From an uncultured Prevotella sp. (GTDB taxonomy: Bacteria > Bacteroidota > Bacteroidia > Bacteroidales > Bacteroidaceae), in assembly GCA_900319905.1 (NCBI GenBank), contig ONQB01000004.1, positions 1-64,000 of the forward strand: a stretch of 64,000 nt of DNA. The letters run 5' to 3'. The translations under genes and the position numbers were made by a program. Each line of letters starts with the position of its first letter. Within the stretch, counting starts at the first letter, position 1. This document shows positions 49,000 through 57,745 of the stretch, one piece after another. Under the pieces are notes generated by a model. It worked only from the letters and a program-made list of their open reading frames with translations. It made no database searches and had not been told where the DNA came from.

Positions 49000-50232
49000 A
49001 TGAAAGATGAAGGCAGAACCTGTCAGCCCCTTGCCAGTCCCTTCTTTGTCATGGCCAAGCCTATAGGAGCAACGTGCAACCTGCATTGCTCCTATTGCTA
49101 TTACCTTGAGAAGGAGGCACTCTATGCTCCTGCACAGCAAGCGGTGATGAGCGACCAGTTACTGGACCAATTCATTCACGACTATATCGAAGCGCAGACA
49201 ACGTCCTCTGTGCTTTTCACCTGGCATGGAGGAGAACCATTGCTGTTGCCATTGGAGTTCTATGAGAAAGTAATACGGCTGCAACGGAAATATGCAGGAG
49301 GACGAGCGATCGACAATGTCATCCAAACCAACGGCACCCTTATTGACGACCGCTGGGCCGACTTCTTTCACCAAGAGGGCTGGCTCGTGGGCGTCTCCAT
49401 TGACGGACCAAGAATCATGCACGATGCTTACCGACGCAATGTAACCGGTAAAGGATCGTTCGATCGTGTGATGCGGGGCATCGACTGTCTGAACCGCCAT
49501 CAGGTGGAGTGGAATGCCATGGCAACAGTCAACCATATCAATGGAGACCATCCGGAGACAGTGTACCATTTCTTCAAGGATATTGGCTGTCAGTACATTC
49601 AGTTCACCCCAGTTGTGGAAAGATCAATGCCTCATGCCAACGGCACTCAACTGGCCTCAGCCGACGAGGACGGCACCATCACAGACTATTCCGTGAGCGC
49701 AGAGCAGTGGGGCCGTTTCCTCTGCACGATCTTCGATGAATGGGTGCGCCAGGATGTAGGACAGACATTCGTGGAAATCTTTGACGCCACTCTTGCCAAT
49801 TGGATGGGCGTCACACCGGGTGTATGTGCATTGGCCAAGACCTGTGGCCGAGCACTGGCCATGGAGTGGAACGGTGATGTCTACTTGTGCGATCACTTCG
49901 TATTTCCTGCTTACCGTTTGGGCAACATACGGGAAAGGGCCTTCGTAGAGATGATGACCGACAAGCGGCAGCAGACCTTTGCTTATGCCAAGCAGGCAGC
50001 CCTACCCCGCCAATGCCGCCAATGCGAATGGCGCTTCACCTGCAACGGAGAATGTCCCCGCAACCGTTTTCTGACTACCAGTGATGGTGAAAGAGGACTG
50101 AACTACCTCTGTGCCGGCTATAGAGCATTCTTCGCCCATGTAGCACCATACATGGACTACATGCGGCAATGCCTCCTGAACGACGACGCGCCCGCCATGG
50201 TAATGGAGGCCATTAGAAATGGAATCTTATAA
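49000..50232 (+). CDS. Anaerobic sulfatase-maturating enzyme (radical SAM)
   Basis: A 410-residue radical SAM enzyme. The CxxxCxxC cluster motif is CNLHCSYC (Cys 26, 30 and 33), followed by the TWHGGEPLL and NVIQTNGTL motifs. The C-terminal SPASM-type Cys clusters are seen in CALAKTCGRAL and CRQCEWRFTCNGECPRNR. It converts an active-site Ser or Cys of sulfatases to formylglycine without oxygen. It overlaps the next gene, a sulfatase, by 14 bases. Confidence 0.94.
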   Translation: MKDEGRTCQPLASPFFVMAKPIGATCNLHCSYCYYLEKEALYAPAQQAVMSDQLLDQFIHDYIEAQTTSSVLFTWHGGEPLLLPLEFYEKVIRLQRKYAGGRAIDNVIQTNGTLIDDRWADFFHQEGWLVGVSIDGPRIMHDAYRRNVTGKGSFDRVMRGIDCLNRHQVEWNAMATVNHINGDHPETVYHFFKDIGCQYIQFTPVVERSMPHANGTQLASADEDGTITDYSVSAEQWGRFLCTIFDEWVRQDVGQTFVEIFDATLANWMGVTPGVCALAKTCGRALAMEWNGDVYLCDHFVFPAYRLGNIRERAFVEMMTDKRQQTFAYAKQAALPRQCRQCEWRFTCNGECPRNRFLTTSDGERGLNYLCAGYRAFFAHVAPYMDYMRQCLLNDDAPAMVMEAIRNGIL

Positions 50233-51643
50233 ACACGTTATGAAAAAGATCTACTATACATCGATGGCAGTCTGCCTACTTGCTCCCTTTCGTACGATGG
50301 CACAGCAACAGACAACTCCCAAACAGCCCAACATCGTCTTCATCCTGGCCGATGACCTTGGCTATGGCGACCTTCATTGCTATGGAAATTCTTTTATTCA
50401 GACGCCTAATATCGACCGGCTGGCCGCCACCGGCATGTGTTTCTCTCAAGCCTATGCCGGCAGTGGCATCAGTTCACCTTCACGTTGTGCCTTGATGACC
50501 GGACGCAACAATGGCAAGGCCAGAATACGTGACAATCAATGTACTGCCGGTGGCATCAAGGGCATGAAGATCAGTCCACAAGGTGATACCACTTATATTC
50601 GCAGGGCCAACCTCTTGCCAGAGGATACAACCATTGCCACGGTGCTCCGGCAAGGCGGCTATCGCACTTGTCTGGTCAACAAATGGCATCTCGACGGATA
50701 TGATCCTATGGCGGCACCCAATCACCGCGGCTTCGATGAGTTCTATGGATGGACCATCTCTACCGTCATCAGCAACGGACCTTATTATTACTATCCTGCC
50801 TACCGCATGCACGGTGACAGTCTGACAACCGTCTCCGAAAATGCACACGACGCTCATGTGCGCCACAACACGGAAATCTCCACCGACGATGCCATTGCTT
50901 TCATTCATCGGGAAAAAGACCATCCTTTCTTTCTTTTCCTGGCCTATGACGCGCCTCACGAGCCTTATCATATTGACGACACGTCATGGTATGACGAAAA
51001 TGGCAATTGGAGCGAGAACACGAAACGCTATGCCGCTCTTGTGACTCACATGGACTACAACATCGGTCGCGTGCTCGGTGCCCTAAACTCATTAGGAATC
51101 AGAGAAAACACAATCGTCATCTTTGCCAGCGACAATGGTGCTGCTGTCATGGCACCCGTCAAAGACCTCAACTGCGGCGGAGGACTGAAAGGACACAAAG
51201 GACAGCTCTACGAAGGGGGCATCAAAATCCCGCTCATCGTCAACCAACCCGGACGTGTACCTATAGGGCAAACCGATCAACTCGTCTACTTTCCTGACTT
51301 CATGCCAACGCTCGCAAGGCTGACAGGATGCGGTCAGTTTCTTCCTCACAATATCGACGGCATCGACGTGTCTCCCCTCTTTTATGGACAAAACCTTGAC
51401 ACAAGCCACCGCTACCTGTACTGGGAATTTCCGGGCAAGCAACGGGCTTTGCGCTATGGGCCTTGGAAGGTGGAGCAGATAGGGCGCAACAAACCTTTCG
51501 AACTCTATAACATCCAGAAAGACCCTTTGGAAAAGGATAATCTGGCCGACAAAGAAACCGAAAGGCTCAACAAACTCATCAAAGTATTGAAGTCCATGCA
51601 TTATCCCTCACCCAACTGGCCGACAGCTTGGGATAAGGAATAG
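50219..51643 (+). CDS. Ser-type exported sulfatase
   Basis: A 474-residue type I sulfatase. The modification motif reads S85-S-P-S-R-C-A-L-M-T-G, so the residue converted to formylglycine is Ser rather than Cys, a form the anaerobic maturase can handle. Metal-binding ADDLGYGD and ASDNG, and the HKG Lys, are present. The start at 50219 has a GGAGG ribosome site; a start at 50240 would give the signal peptide MKKIYYTSMAVCLLAPF directly. The sulfated substrate is unknown. Confidence 0.92.
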   Translation: MESYKHVMKKIYYTSMAVCLLAPFRTMAQQQTTPKQPNIVFILADDLGYGDLHCYGNSFIQTPNIDRLAATGMCFSQAYAGSGISSPSRCALMTGRNNGKARIRDNQCTAGGIKGMKISPQGDTTYIRRANLLPEDTTIATVLRQGGYRTCLVNKWHLDGYDPMAAPNHRGFDEFYGWTISTVISNGPYYYYPAYRMHGDSLTTVSENAHDAHVRHNTEISTDDAIAFIHREKDHPFFLFLAYDAPHEPYHIDDTSWYDENGNWSENTKRYAALVTHMDYNIGRVLGALNSLGIRENTIVIFASDNGAAVMAPVKDLNCGGGLKGHKGQLYEGGIKIPLIVNQPGRVPIGQTDQLVYFPDFMPTLARLTGCGQFLPHNIDGIDVSPLFYGQNLDTSHRYLYWEFPGKQRALRYGPWKVEQIGRNKPFELYNIQKDPLEKDNLADKETERLNKLIKVLKSMHYPSPNWPTAWDKE

Positions 51644-51692
51644 AGGGAAGGTCAATCTGAAAGAAGAGATTGGACCACCCCTTCCGTTTTAA
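51644..51692 (+). terminator. Terminator after the sulfatase gene
   Basis: GGAAGGTCAATCT and AGATTGGACC...CCTTCC pair in an imperfect stem, followed by GTTTTAAT. A probable Rho-independent terminator ending the plus-strand operon. Confidence 0.7.
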
Positions 51693-51738
51693 TGTCTTAT
51701 ACCGCAAAGAGGGTGTATCATGATGATATTCATAAAGG

Positions 51739-54700
51739 CTAAGAAGTAGGGAGGTTCAAAAGAGGCTTCTCACCGAGTTCAACTACCAGCCTTCCACCGG
51801 CCACTACCATCTTGTGGGTGAGTGTATAGCGAGTATATGGCTGTCCGTTCCACGTCATACGTTGGATATAGTCTCCTTTGCCACGTGTTTCTATCGTCAG
51901 ACGACCGATCCGTGCAAGGCGAAATTGCGGCACGCCAATAACATACTCGGCACTGCCGGGACAGACCGGATAGAAGCCTAACATGGAGAACACCTGCCAG
52001 GCGCTCATCTGTCCGGCATCGTCGTTACCTGACAATCCGCCCGGCACGTCGAGATACTCCGATCGGAGAATATCACAGACTATCCGTTGCGTTTTCCACG
52101 GTGCTCCGGCGAGAGCGTAGAGATAAGGAATATGGTGGCAGGGTTCATTGCCATGCCAATAATATGCAGCATCGCGATGCCCATCACGGCCGAAGCCAAA
52201 GAGGGTATCAAGCTTCTGGATGAACGCCTCACGCCCACCCATAGCCTTTATCAAACCCGGAATGTCGTGGGGCACATAGAAGCTATAGTGCATGACCGCA
52301 CCCTCGGTGATAAACGGCAGCCGCTCCGTCAGATTACGGTTGTTCAACCACCGCCCGTCGGCATGACGTGCATCTGCCCATCCCGTATGAGGATTGATAA
52401 CGTTGCGCCAATTGCGCGAGCGTCGCATCAGCGCCTCATAGTCTTTATCCTGTCCTGCCGCCTTAGCCACCTGTGCCACACAATAGTCGTCGTAGGCATA
52501 CTCCAAACTACGCGACACCTGTTCTTGTGTATGAAAGGCTTCTTTCACGCTGTCTTCCAAAGGAATGTAACCATAGCGCAGCCAGCTCTTCAGCGCACGC
52601 CGTCCCATGCCGTCAGCATAGTCCTGGTAGCTCTTCGGACTTTGGAGAGCGTTCTTGCGCAAACCTTCATAGACAGTTTGCAGGTTGAAAGGATAGATGC
52701 GCTGCAAGTCTTTGGCCACTGCATCGGCGACAAGCGAGGCCGCATGGTCACCGATCATCGCTGCCGTGTAGCTGTTCCAACAAGGGAAGATGGGCATCCA
52801 CCCGCCCTCTCGGTACATGCCTCCAAGGCTCTCAATCATGTCGGAAGCCATTTGGGGATGAAGCAGAAGCAACAGAGGCGACTCGGCACGGTAGATGTCC
52901 CACATGGAGAAGTCCATGTAACGCGTACGCCCAATGCCTGTGCTGTCCGGCATCATAGGGTGTCCCGAAGCGAAGGCAGGATAGCGGCCATCCACGTCAC
53001 TGATGGCATGCGGTTCAAATGCGGTACGATAAAGGGCACCATAAAATTCGTTGATCTTCGTATCGTCACTGTCCTCCACTTCAATGGTGCACAACTCGTT
53101 CTGCCAAATGCTGTCGAGTGCAAGACGCGTGCCGAGGAAGTCCCATTCCGGAAGTTCCGTGCGCAGATTGCGCCATGCGCCATCGATGCCTGTGAAACTG
53201 GTAGCCGCCTTGACGAGCACCTGTTCGCCGGCCTTTGCGTCGAGAGTGACAAAGGCCACGGTATCGCGCACACCGCACCTCAGGAACGGCTTTTGAAACT
53301 GCACCACAAACCAACCGCTGAAGCCAGCCTTCTCGCCCCACCCCTGATAGATACGGTGCACGGGATTATACCCCCACACGCATTGCCTTACGCTGTCTAC
53401 AGTCACAAAGCCCTCGTGGTAGTCATTGTTCGGGTTGATGACGATGTGCATCTCACCACTCTCTTCGGGCATGAAACGGAAGATGGCTGCACGGCTCGTC
53501 GCTGTCATTTCGGTCATCAGTCTCTCTTTTGGCAGATAGACCGCATAATAATAAGGATGACAGATCTCATCGTTATGACTGAAACGGGTGGCGCGCACGT
53601 CCGGCTTGAGTCTCAACCGCCCTGTCATCGGCATGAGCGTGAATGAGCCATAGTCCTGCGTGCAGCCACCCACAAGCCAATGGCTGGCACGGAAACCTTG
53701 GAATAGCGAATCACGATAATAATAAGGCGCCCTACATTTCTGCTCGCTGTCCTGCGTCTGTGGGGTCCAGAAGTTCATGCCGTGAGGTACGAGCACCGCC
53801 GGCAGTGTCTGTCCGTGCTCTTCCGACCCTTTACCATAGCGACCCACCGATGAGGTCACGGCATGGTCAGTGCCCACCATCGTGTTGACGGCACGCGTCC
53901 GATCTATCCATCGTTGTTTATCAATATAATGTTGGAACTGCCGCTTCACGTCTGTCCAGCGATAGGCCGGCACACCATTTTCTGTATTGGCAGGCGTGAG
54001 AAGGTTCAACGTCACAGGTTTCTCATTCAGATAAAACCGCACAAGGACATCTCCTTCGGCGTTGCGGTAGAAAGGCATCTGCAGGTTGGCAGCCATGGGC
54101 ACCAGTTCATCCAGCGCTGTCCAAGGCGTACCATCGGGCAGTGTGGTGATGCCGAGAAGCGTGAGCAACCGATAGAGCGCCGTGTCATGACCGAAGCGGA
54201 GCGTCACAGCGTCGCCTTGGCCTTTCAGACTACGTTCAGCTTCCTCCACAATGTTCTGCCAAAGCAGAGCAGCACACTGAGCAGGCACGCCATGGCTCGT
54301 GGGATCGGGACCATTCTGATGATACATCTGCGCACAGTTTCTATCATAGATGGCTCGCTGCTCTTCAAGTGTGAAATAGGGATAGAGGTTTTGACGGGCA
54401 ACGACTCTGTCGCCTAAAATCGGAGGGAAGTCCTGTATATCCGAGGCAATCGTGTAGAGCTCTATCATGAGCTTTTCCGGTGCTTTCACTCTTGTGGGGT
54501 CTTTGAAGAGCAGATGCATCAATCGGTCGGGAGAGACCTTCAACGCCGGCGCTGCATCCATCTTGAGCAACATCTCGTCGGGCGACTCATGACTGATCCA
54601 GTCCATGTCGGCAGAGTCTGTCCGCTCATCAATGGTCAGTCCAGGACAAGCCTTACGCAACTCTAAGCAGAAAGAAAGCATGCTCTTGCGGCAACGTCCC

Positions 54701-55161
54701 ACCACACTCGACCGAGCCTTCACCTTGTTTCCCTCACGGAAGAGCTGAGGAAAGTGTTGCACCATGCGACGGGCCAGCTGCTGATGCTGCATGGCTCCAA
54801 GGGCAGTCAGCCTGCCGCCATTACCACGAGCGTGATTGCAAATAATCTCCATCTGCTTACTGAGCTTTTTGCCCTTACCGGTAAGGTTGTCTTTGTCAGC
54901 CAACTGCCTCAACACCCACTCATAGCGGTTGTCGCTTGGCAACCATCGGGAGCCGTGCCGACCATAATGGCTCAAGTAACAAAGCTGATAACCCTTGGGG
55001 GTCGACGCAAAGAAGTCATGGTCCGGCGTATCGTAGGCAAAATAAACTCCGCCCATGCGCAGCTCCTGCTCATGGACCGACCGAGGAATGGCCTTCTGCT
55101 GAGCGAAAGAAAGAACCGACGCAACAATGACGAGGTAGAGAAGGAGAAATGTTTTCTTCAT
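51739..55161 (-). CDS. Histidine phosphatase fused to a GH92 alpha-mannosidase domain
   Basis: A 1140-residue exported protein (signal peptide MKKTFLLLYLVIVASVLSFAQ). Residues about 25-415 are a histidine acid phosphatase: the RHG motif is at 68-70 in SHYGRHGSRW, and the HD motif is in RFGHDTALYRLL (about 320). Residues about 420-1135 are a GH92 domain, with the catalytic Asp pair in GNDDAGQMSAW (about 1041-1050) and a Glu in ITEGAVMHYSFYVPHD (read as TEG and YSFYVPHD). GH92 enzymes are calcium-dependent exo-alpha-mannosidases. Both domains look catalytically intact. It is the last gene of the leftward run and may have an own promoter. Confidence 0.9.
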   Translation of the reverse strand: MKKTFLLLYLVIVASVLSFAQQKAIPRSVHEQELRMGGVYFAYDTPDHDFFASTPKGYQLCYLSHYGRHGSRWLPSDNRYEWVLRQLADKDNLTGKGKKLSKQMEIICNHARGNGGRLTALGAMQHQQLARRMVQHFPQLFREGNKVKARSSVVGRCRKSMLSFCLELRKACPGLTIDERTDSADMDWISHESPDEMLLKMDAAPALKVSPDRLMHLLFKDPTRVKAPEKLMIELYTIASDIQDFPPILGDRVVARQNLYPYFTLEEQRAIYDRNCAQMYHQNGPDPTSHGVPAQCAALLWQNIVEEAERSLKGQGDAVTLRFGHDTALYRLLTLLGITTLPDGTPWTALDELVPMAANLQMPFYRNAEGDVLVRFYLNEKPVTLNLLTPANTENGVPAYRWTDVKRQFQHYIDKQRWIDRTRAVNTMVGTDHAVTSSVGRYGKGSEEHGQTLPAVLVPHGMNFWTPQTQDSEQKCRAPYYYRDSLFQGFRASHWLVGGCTQDYGSFTLMPMTGRLRLKPDVRATRFSHNDEICHPYYYAVYLPKERLMTEMTATSRAAIFRFMPEESGEMHIVINPNNDYHEGFVTVDSVRQCVWGYNPVHRIYQGWGEKAGFSGWFVVQFQKPFLRCGVRDTVAFVTLDAKAGEQVLVKAATSFTGIDGAWRNLRTELPEWDFLGTRLALDSIWQNELCTIEVEDSDDTKINEFYGALYRTAFEPHAISDVDGRYPAFASGHPMMPDSTGIGRTRYMDFSMWDIYRAESPLLLLLHPQMASDMIESLGGMYREGGWMPIFPCWNSYTAAMIGDHAASLVADAVAKDLQRIYPFNLQTVYEGLRKNALQSPKSYQDYADGMGRRALKSWLRYGYIPLEDSVKEAFHTQEQVSRSLEYAYDDYCVAQVAKAAGQDKDYEALMRRSRNWRNVINPHTGWADARHADGRWLNNRNLTERLPFITEGAVMHYSFYVPHDIPGLIKAMGGREAFIQKLDTLFGFGRDGHRDAAYYWHGNEPCHHIPYLYALAGAPWKTQRIVCDILRSEYLDVPGGLSGNDDAGQMSAWQVFSMLGFYPVCPGSAEYVIGVPQFRLARIGRLTIETRGKGDYIQRMTWNGQPYTRYTLTHKMVVAGGRLVVELGEKPLLNLPTS

Positions 55162-55223
55162 CGGGATTGATTTATAACGTATAGAAGATAGGCTGCTCTG
55201 AGCGCAGAGTGCCCCTCCACTTG

Positions 55224-55231
55224 CAAAGATA
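55224..55231 (-). promoter_or_regulatory. Possible internal promoter before the phosphatase/GH92 gene
   Basis: TATCTTTG on the minus strand, about 62 bases before the ATG at 55161, within the 120-base gap. No good -33 element was seen. Confidence 0.45.
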
Positions 55232-55281
55232 CTATTATTAATGGGGAAACTGAAAGATCTGAACCCGAAAATAGGAAGCTA

Positions 55282-57726
55282 CTATTCCATTTTCCAGTCA
55301 ATCCCCAAGGGATTGTTCTTCATGCTGACGACAAAAGGAAGAGATGACGACGTGGCAATGCTCATTTCTGCCCCATCGACTTCTGAACACACATGGATGA
55401 AGTGACCTTCATCTGAGATTTTCTTCCAAGTGATGCCATCATAGACAAAACTTCCCCGTGTCTGTAAGTCATGAAGAGCATCGCGAGAGATGAAGAGGAA
55501 AGTGCCCGTGCTAGAATAGGTGTTGTGACCTTTCTGTGGACTGTCCCAACAGAATCCCGTGGCATGGTCAACCACATGGCGTGGCGTGAGATAGGTGTTA
55601 CCATTGCAGACCGTCACGAGAGTGTCACCTTTCCACTGCCATCGATAATCCCAATTACGGTATTGCCGATTGAGCACGAAATGGACGGTAAAAGAGTGTT
55701 CGTCAGCAATAGGCATCCTGCTGTTCTTCGGATTGGTCAAATCAAAATGCACGGGATCGATGGTGAGAAAGGTCCCCTGCCCTGCCATAGGGTAACGACC
55801 GAGCATGGCCCATAACAACCACGCTGACATGGCTCCGCTGTCATCATTGCCGGGCAGCCCGTCGGCCTTGTCGGAGAAATAACGATGGCAGATTTCCGCC
55901 ACGCGCTTGCTGCTGAGGTCGGGGCGACCGATGTAACTATATAAATAAGGTGTAAGAAACGAGGGTTCGTTACCTACATTGTAATGTCCTTGTTCGAAGA
56001 ACGTATCAAGGCGACGACGGAACGCAGAGTCTCCGCCACAGAGGGCGATGAGCCCGGGCACGTCGTGGGGCACACTAAACGAATATTCTGCCGACAGTGC
56101 CTCATAGAAGAAGGTATTCCACCAGGGCAGATACCAAGGAGCCACCTTGGTATCAGGACGATAAGCGATCTTCGGGCGATAAACTTTCGACTGTCCCCAC
56201 TCTACTGAGTCAAGCCAGTGGCCCCCGGCATCACGTGGCATGATGAAACCACGCATGCCACGCCACTCGTAATCCCCACGCCACAGATTACGCCAGGAAC
56301 GGGACCGTCTCATATATCTCTTATAAATGGATTTCTTGCCTAAGCCCTTTGCCACTTGTGCGATGCACCAGTCGTCGTAGCTGTACTCCACGGTACGGGT
56401 TCCGGCACGCGGGATACCATATGGGATATAGCCCAAACGGATGTATTCCTTCAGTCCGCCACGTCCTTCTTTCTCATCGTCTGCAGGTGGCACGTCACCG
56501 TCCTTGAGCATAGCCTCCAGGGCCAGCTCGTAGTCGATGCCACTCATTTTTCTGGCGAAGGCTTCGGCGATGACCACATCAGCGTGCGAGCCGCCCTGCG
56601 TACGTCCATTGCAGTCGCCACTACGTGCATCCGGCAGATAGCCGTCGTGCTGATAGATGGCCAGCAATGCGTTGACGATATCTCTTGCCCGCTCGGGATA
56701 ATACTCCATGAGTAAAGGCATCGATGTGCGGTAGGTGTCCCACAATGCGTAGAAGTCATCGTAGTAGGGCGTACCTGACCAGCGCGGACATTCCCCTGTT
56801 TTATCCACGGGCATGAGCAGGGTATGGTAGAGGGCGGTGTAGAAAAGTTGCTGCTCACGGCGGTTGCCTTGGTACGGCACGCGCGCCAGAGTCTTCTCCC
56901 ACTCCTTCCGTAGCTTCCAAAACTGTGTGAGGTAGTCATGGGCGACGATGTTGCGACGGGCCTGCGCTTCCGACACATAGGAGATGCCCACCTTAACCTC
57001 AACTGTCGAGTCGGCCCAATCGACAGTGGCCCAACGCTTGGTGGAACGTGACTTGACAAACGGTGCACTGCTCTGTAAACAGAAGTAGACGGTATAAGGC
57101 CCTCCATTGTTCCATCCTCCACGCACGGTGGTGAAGCCACTCACCTCATTGCTGCCGTTGACATGGATATCCGAGGCCACATACTGTTGCGCCTCGCGCT
57201 TGTTGGGAATGGTGTCCATGCCCAAGAACGAAGCGGCATCGATGAGCAAGCCGTCGGCAAAGCGGATAAGATAGACCGCACAACGGGCTGCCGCAGTGAC
57301 GTCAACCCATATCCCGTCTTCATATTTACAACAATACTTACCGAGCGTAACCTCCTCAAAGACGCGATGATGCAGAAAACATGGTACGTCAACCACCCTT
57401 CCGTCTGGCAAGAGCAGACGTTGAGGTGTCACTGACTCATAGCGACGGAAAGGTTGGATAAGCACATTGCCATATTTCTGTCCGCCACCCGTGCCGCTGA
57501 CATGGGTCTGTGAGAAGCCCTTGACGGGTTCGGGCATCGGGGCCCATCCGGCATTGGGCATGGACAGGCAGTCGGGGCCTGGCTTCACCATGCCGAAAGG
57601 TACCGACGGCCCCACGAATACACGGCCCGGGCCCTCGCTGCCGATGAGCGGACGGACACTGCGCCACAGCTGGGCGTGTAGGGTCGAAGTAAATAGAAAT
57701 AACAACAAAAGCGAGAAACTACGCAT
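55282..57726 (-). CDS. GH92 exo-alpha-mannosidase
   Basis: The frame opens at 57855 inside the preceding gene; the ATG at 57726 gives the signal peptide MRSFSLLLLFLFTSTLHAQ, so I use it (814 residues). The GH92 start shows RPLIGSEGPGRVFVG and PFGMVKPGPDC, and the catalytic region GLPGNDDSGAMSAW (about 624-636) is intact, as is the YSFSVPHDVPGL motif. It is a single-domain GH92 of normal length, unlike its neighbour. It follows the GDPD/GH28-like gene by 19 bases. Confidence 0.92.
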   Translation of the reverse strand: MRSFSLLLLFLFTSTLHAQLWRSVRPLIGSEGPGRVFVGPSVPFGMVKPGPDCLSMPNAGWAPMPEPVKGFSQTHVSGTGGGQKYGNVLIQPFRRYESVTPQRLLLPDGRVVDVPCFLHHRVFEEVTLGKYCCKYEDGIWVDVTAAARCAVYLIRFADGLLIDAASFLGMDTIPNKREAQQYVASDIHVNGSNEVSGFTTVRGGWNNGGPYTVYFCLQSSAPFVKSRSTKRWATVDWADSTVEVKVGISYVSEAQARRNIVAHDYLTQFWKLRKEWEKTLARVPYQGNRREQQLFYTALYHTLLMPVDKTGECPRWSGTPYYDDFYALWDTYRTSMPLLMEYYPERARDIVNALLAIYQHDGYLPDARSGDCNGRTQGGSHADVVIAEAFARKMSGIDYELALEAMLKDGDVPPADDEKEGRGGLKEYIRLGYIPYGIPRAGTRTVEYSYDDWCIAQVAKGLGKKSIYKRYMRRSRSWRNLWRGDYEWRGMRGFIMPRDAGGHWLDSVEWGQSKVYRPKIAYRPDTKVAPWYLPWWNTFFYEALSAEYSFSVPHDVPGLIALCGGDSAFRRRLDTFFEQGHYNVGNEPSFLTPYLYSYIGRPDLSSKRVAEICHRYFSDKADGLPGNDDSGAMSAWLLWAMLGRYPMAGQGTFLTIDPVHFDLTNPKNSRMPIADEHSFTVHFVLNRQYRNWDYRWQWKGDTLVTVCNGNTYLTPRHVVDHATGFCWDSPQKGHNTYSSTGTFLFISRDALHDLQTRGSFVYDGITWKKISDEGHFIHVCSEVDGAEMSIATSSSLPFVVSMKNNPLGIDWKME

Positions 57727-57745
57727 GGTTATGGGAGTTATAGAA

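Noticed and set aside
52087..53646. 519-codon plus-strand frame opposite the phosphatase/GH92 gene
   Set aside because: Shadow frame; the minus-strand protein has clear motifs throughout the same region.
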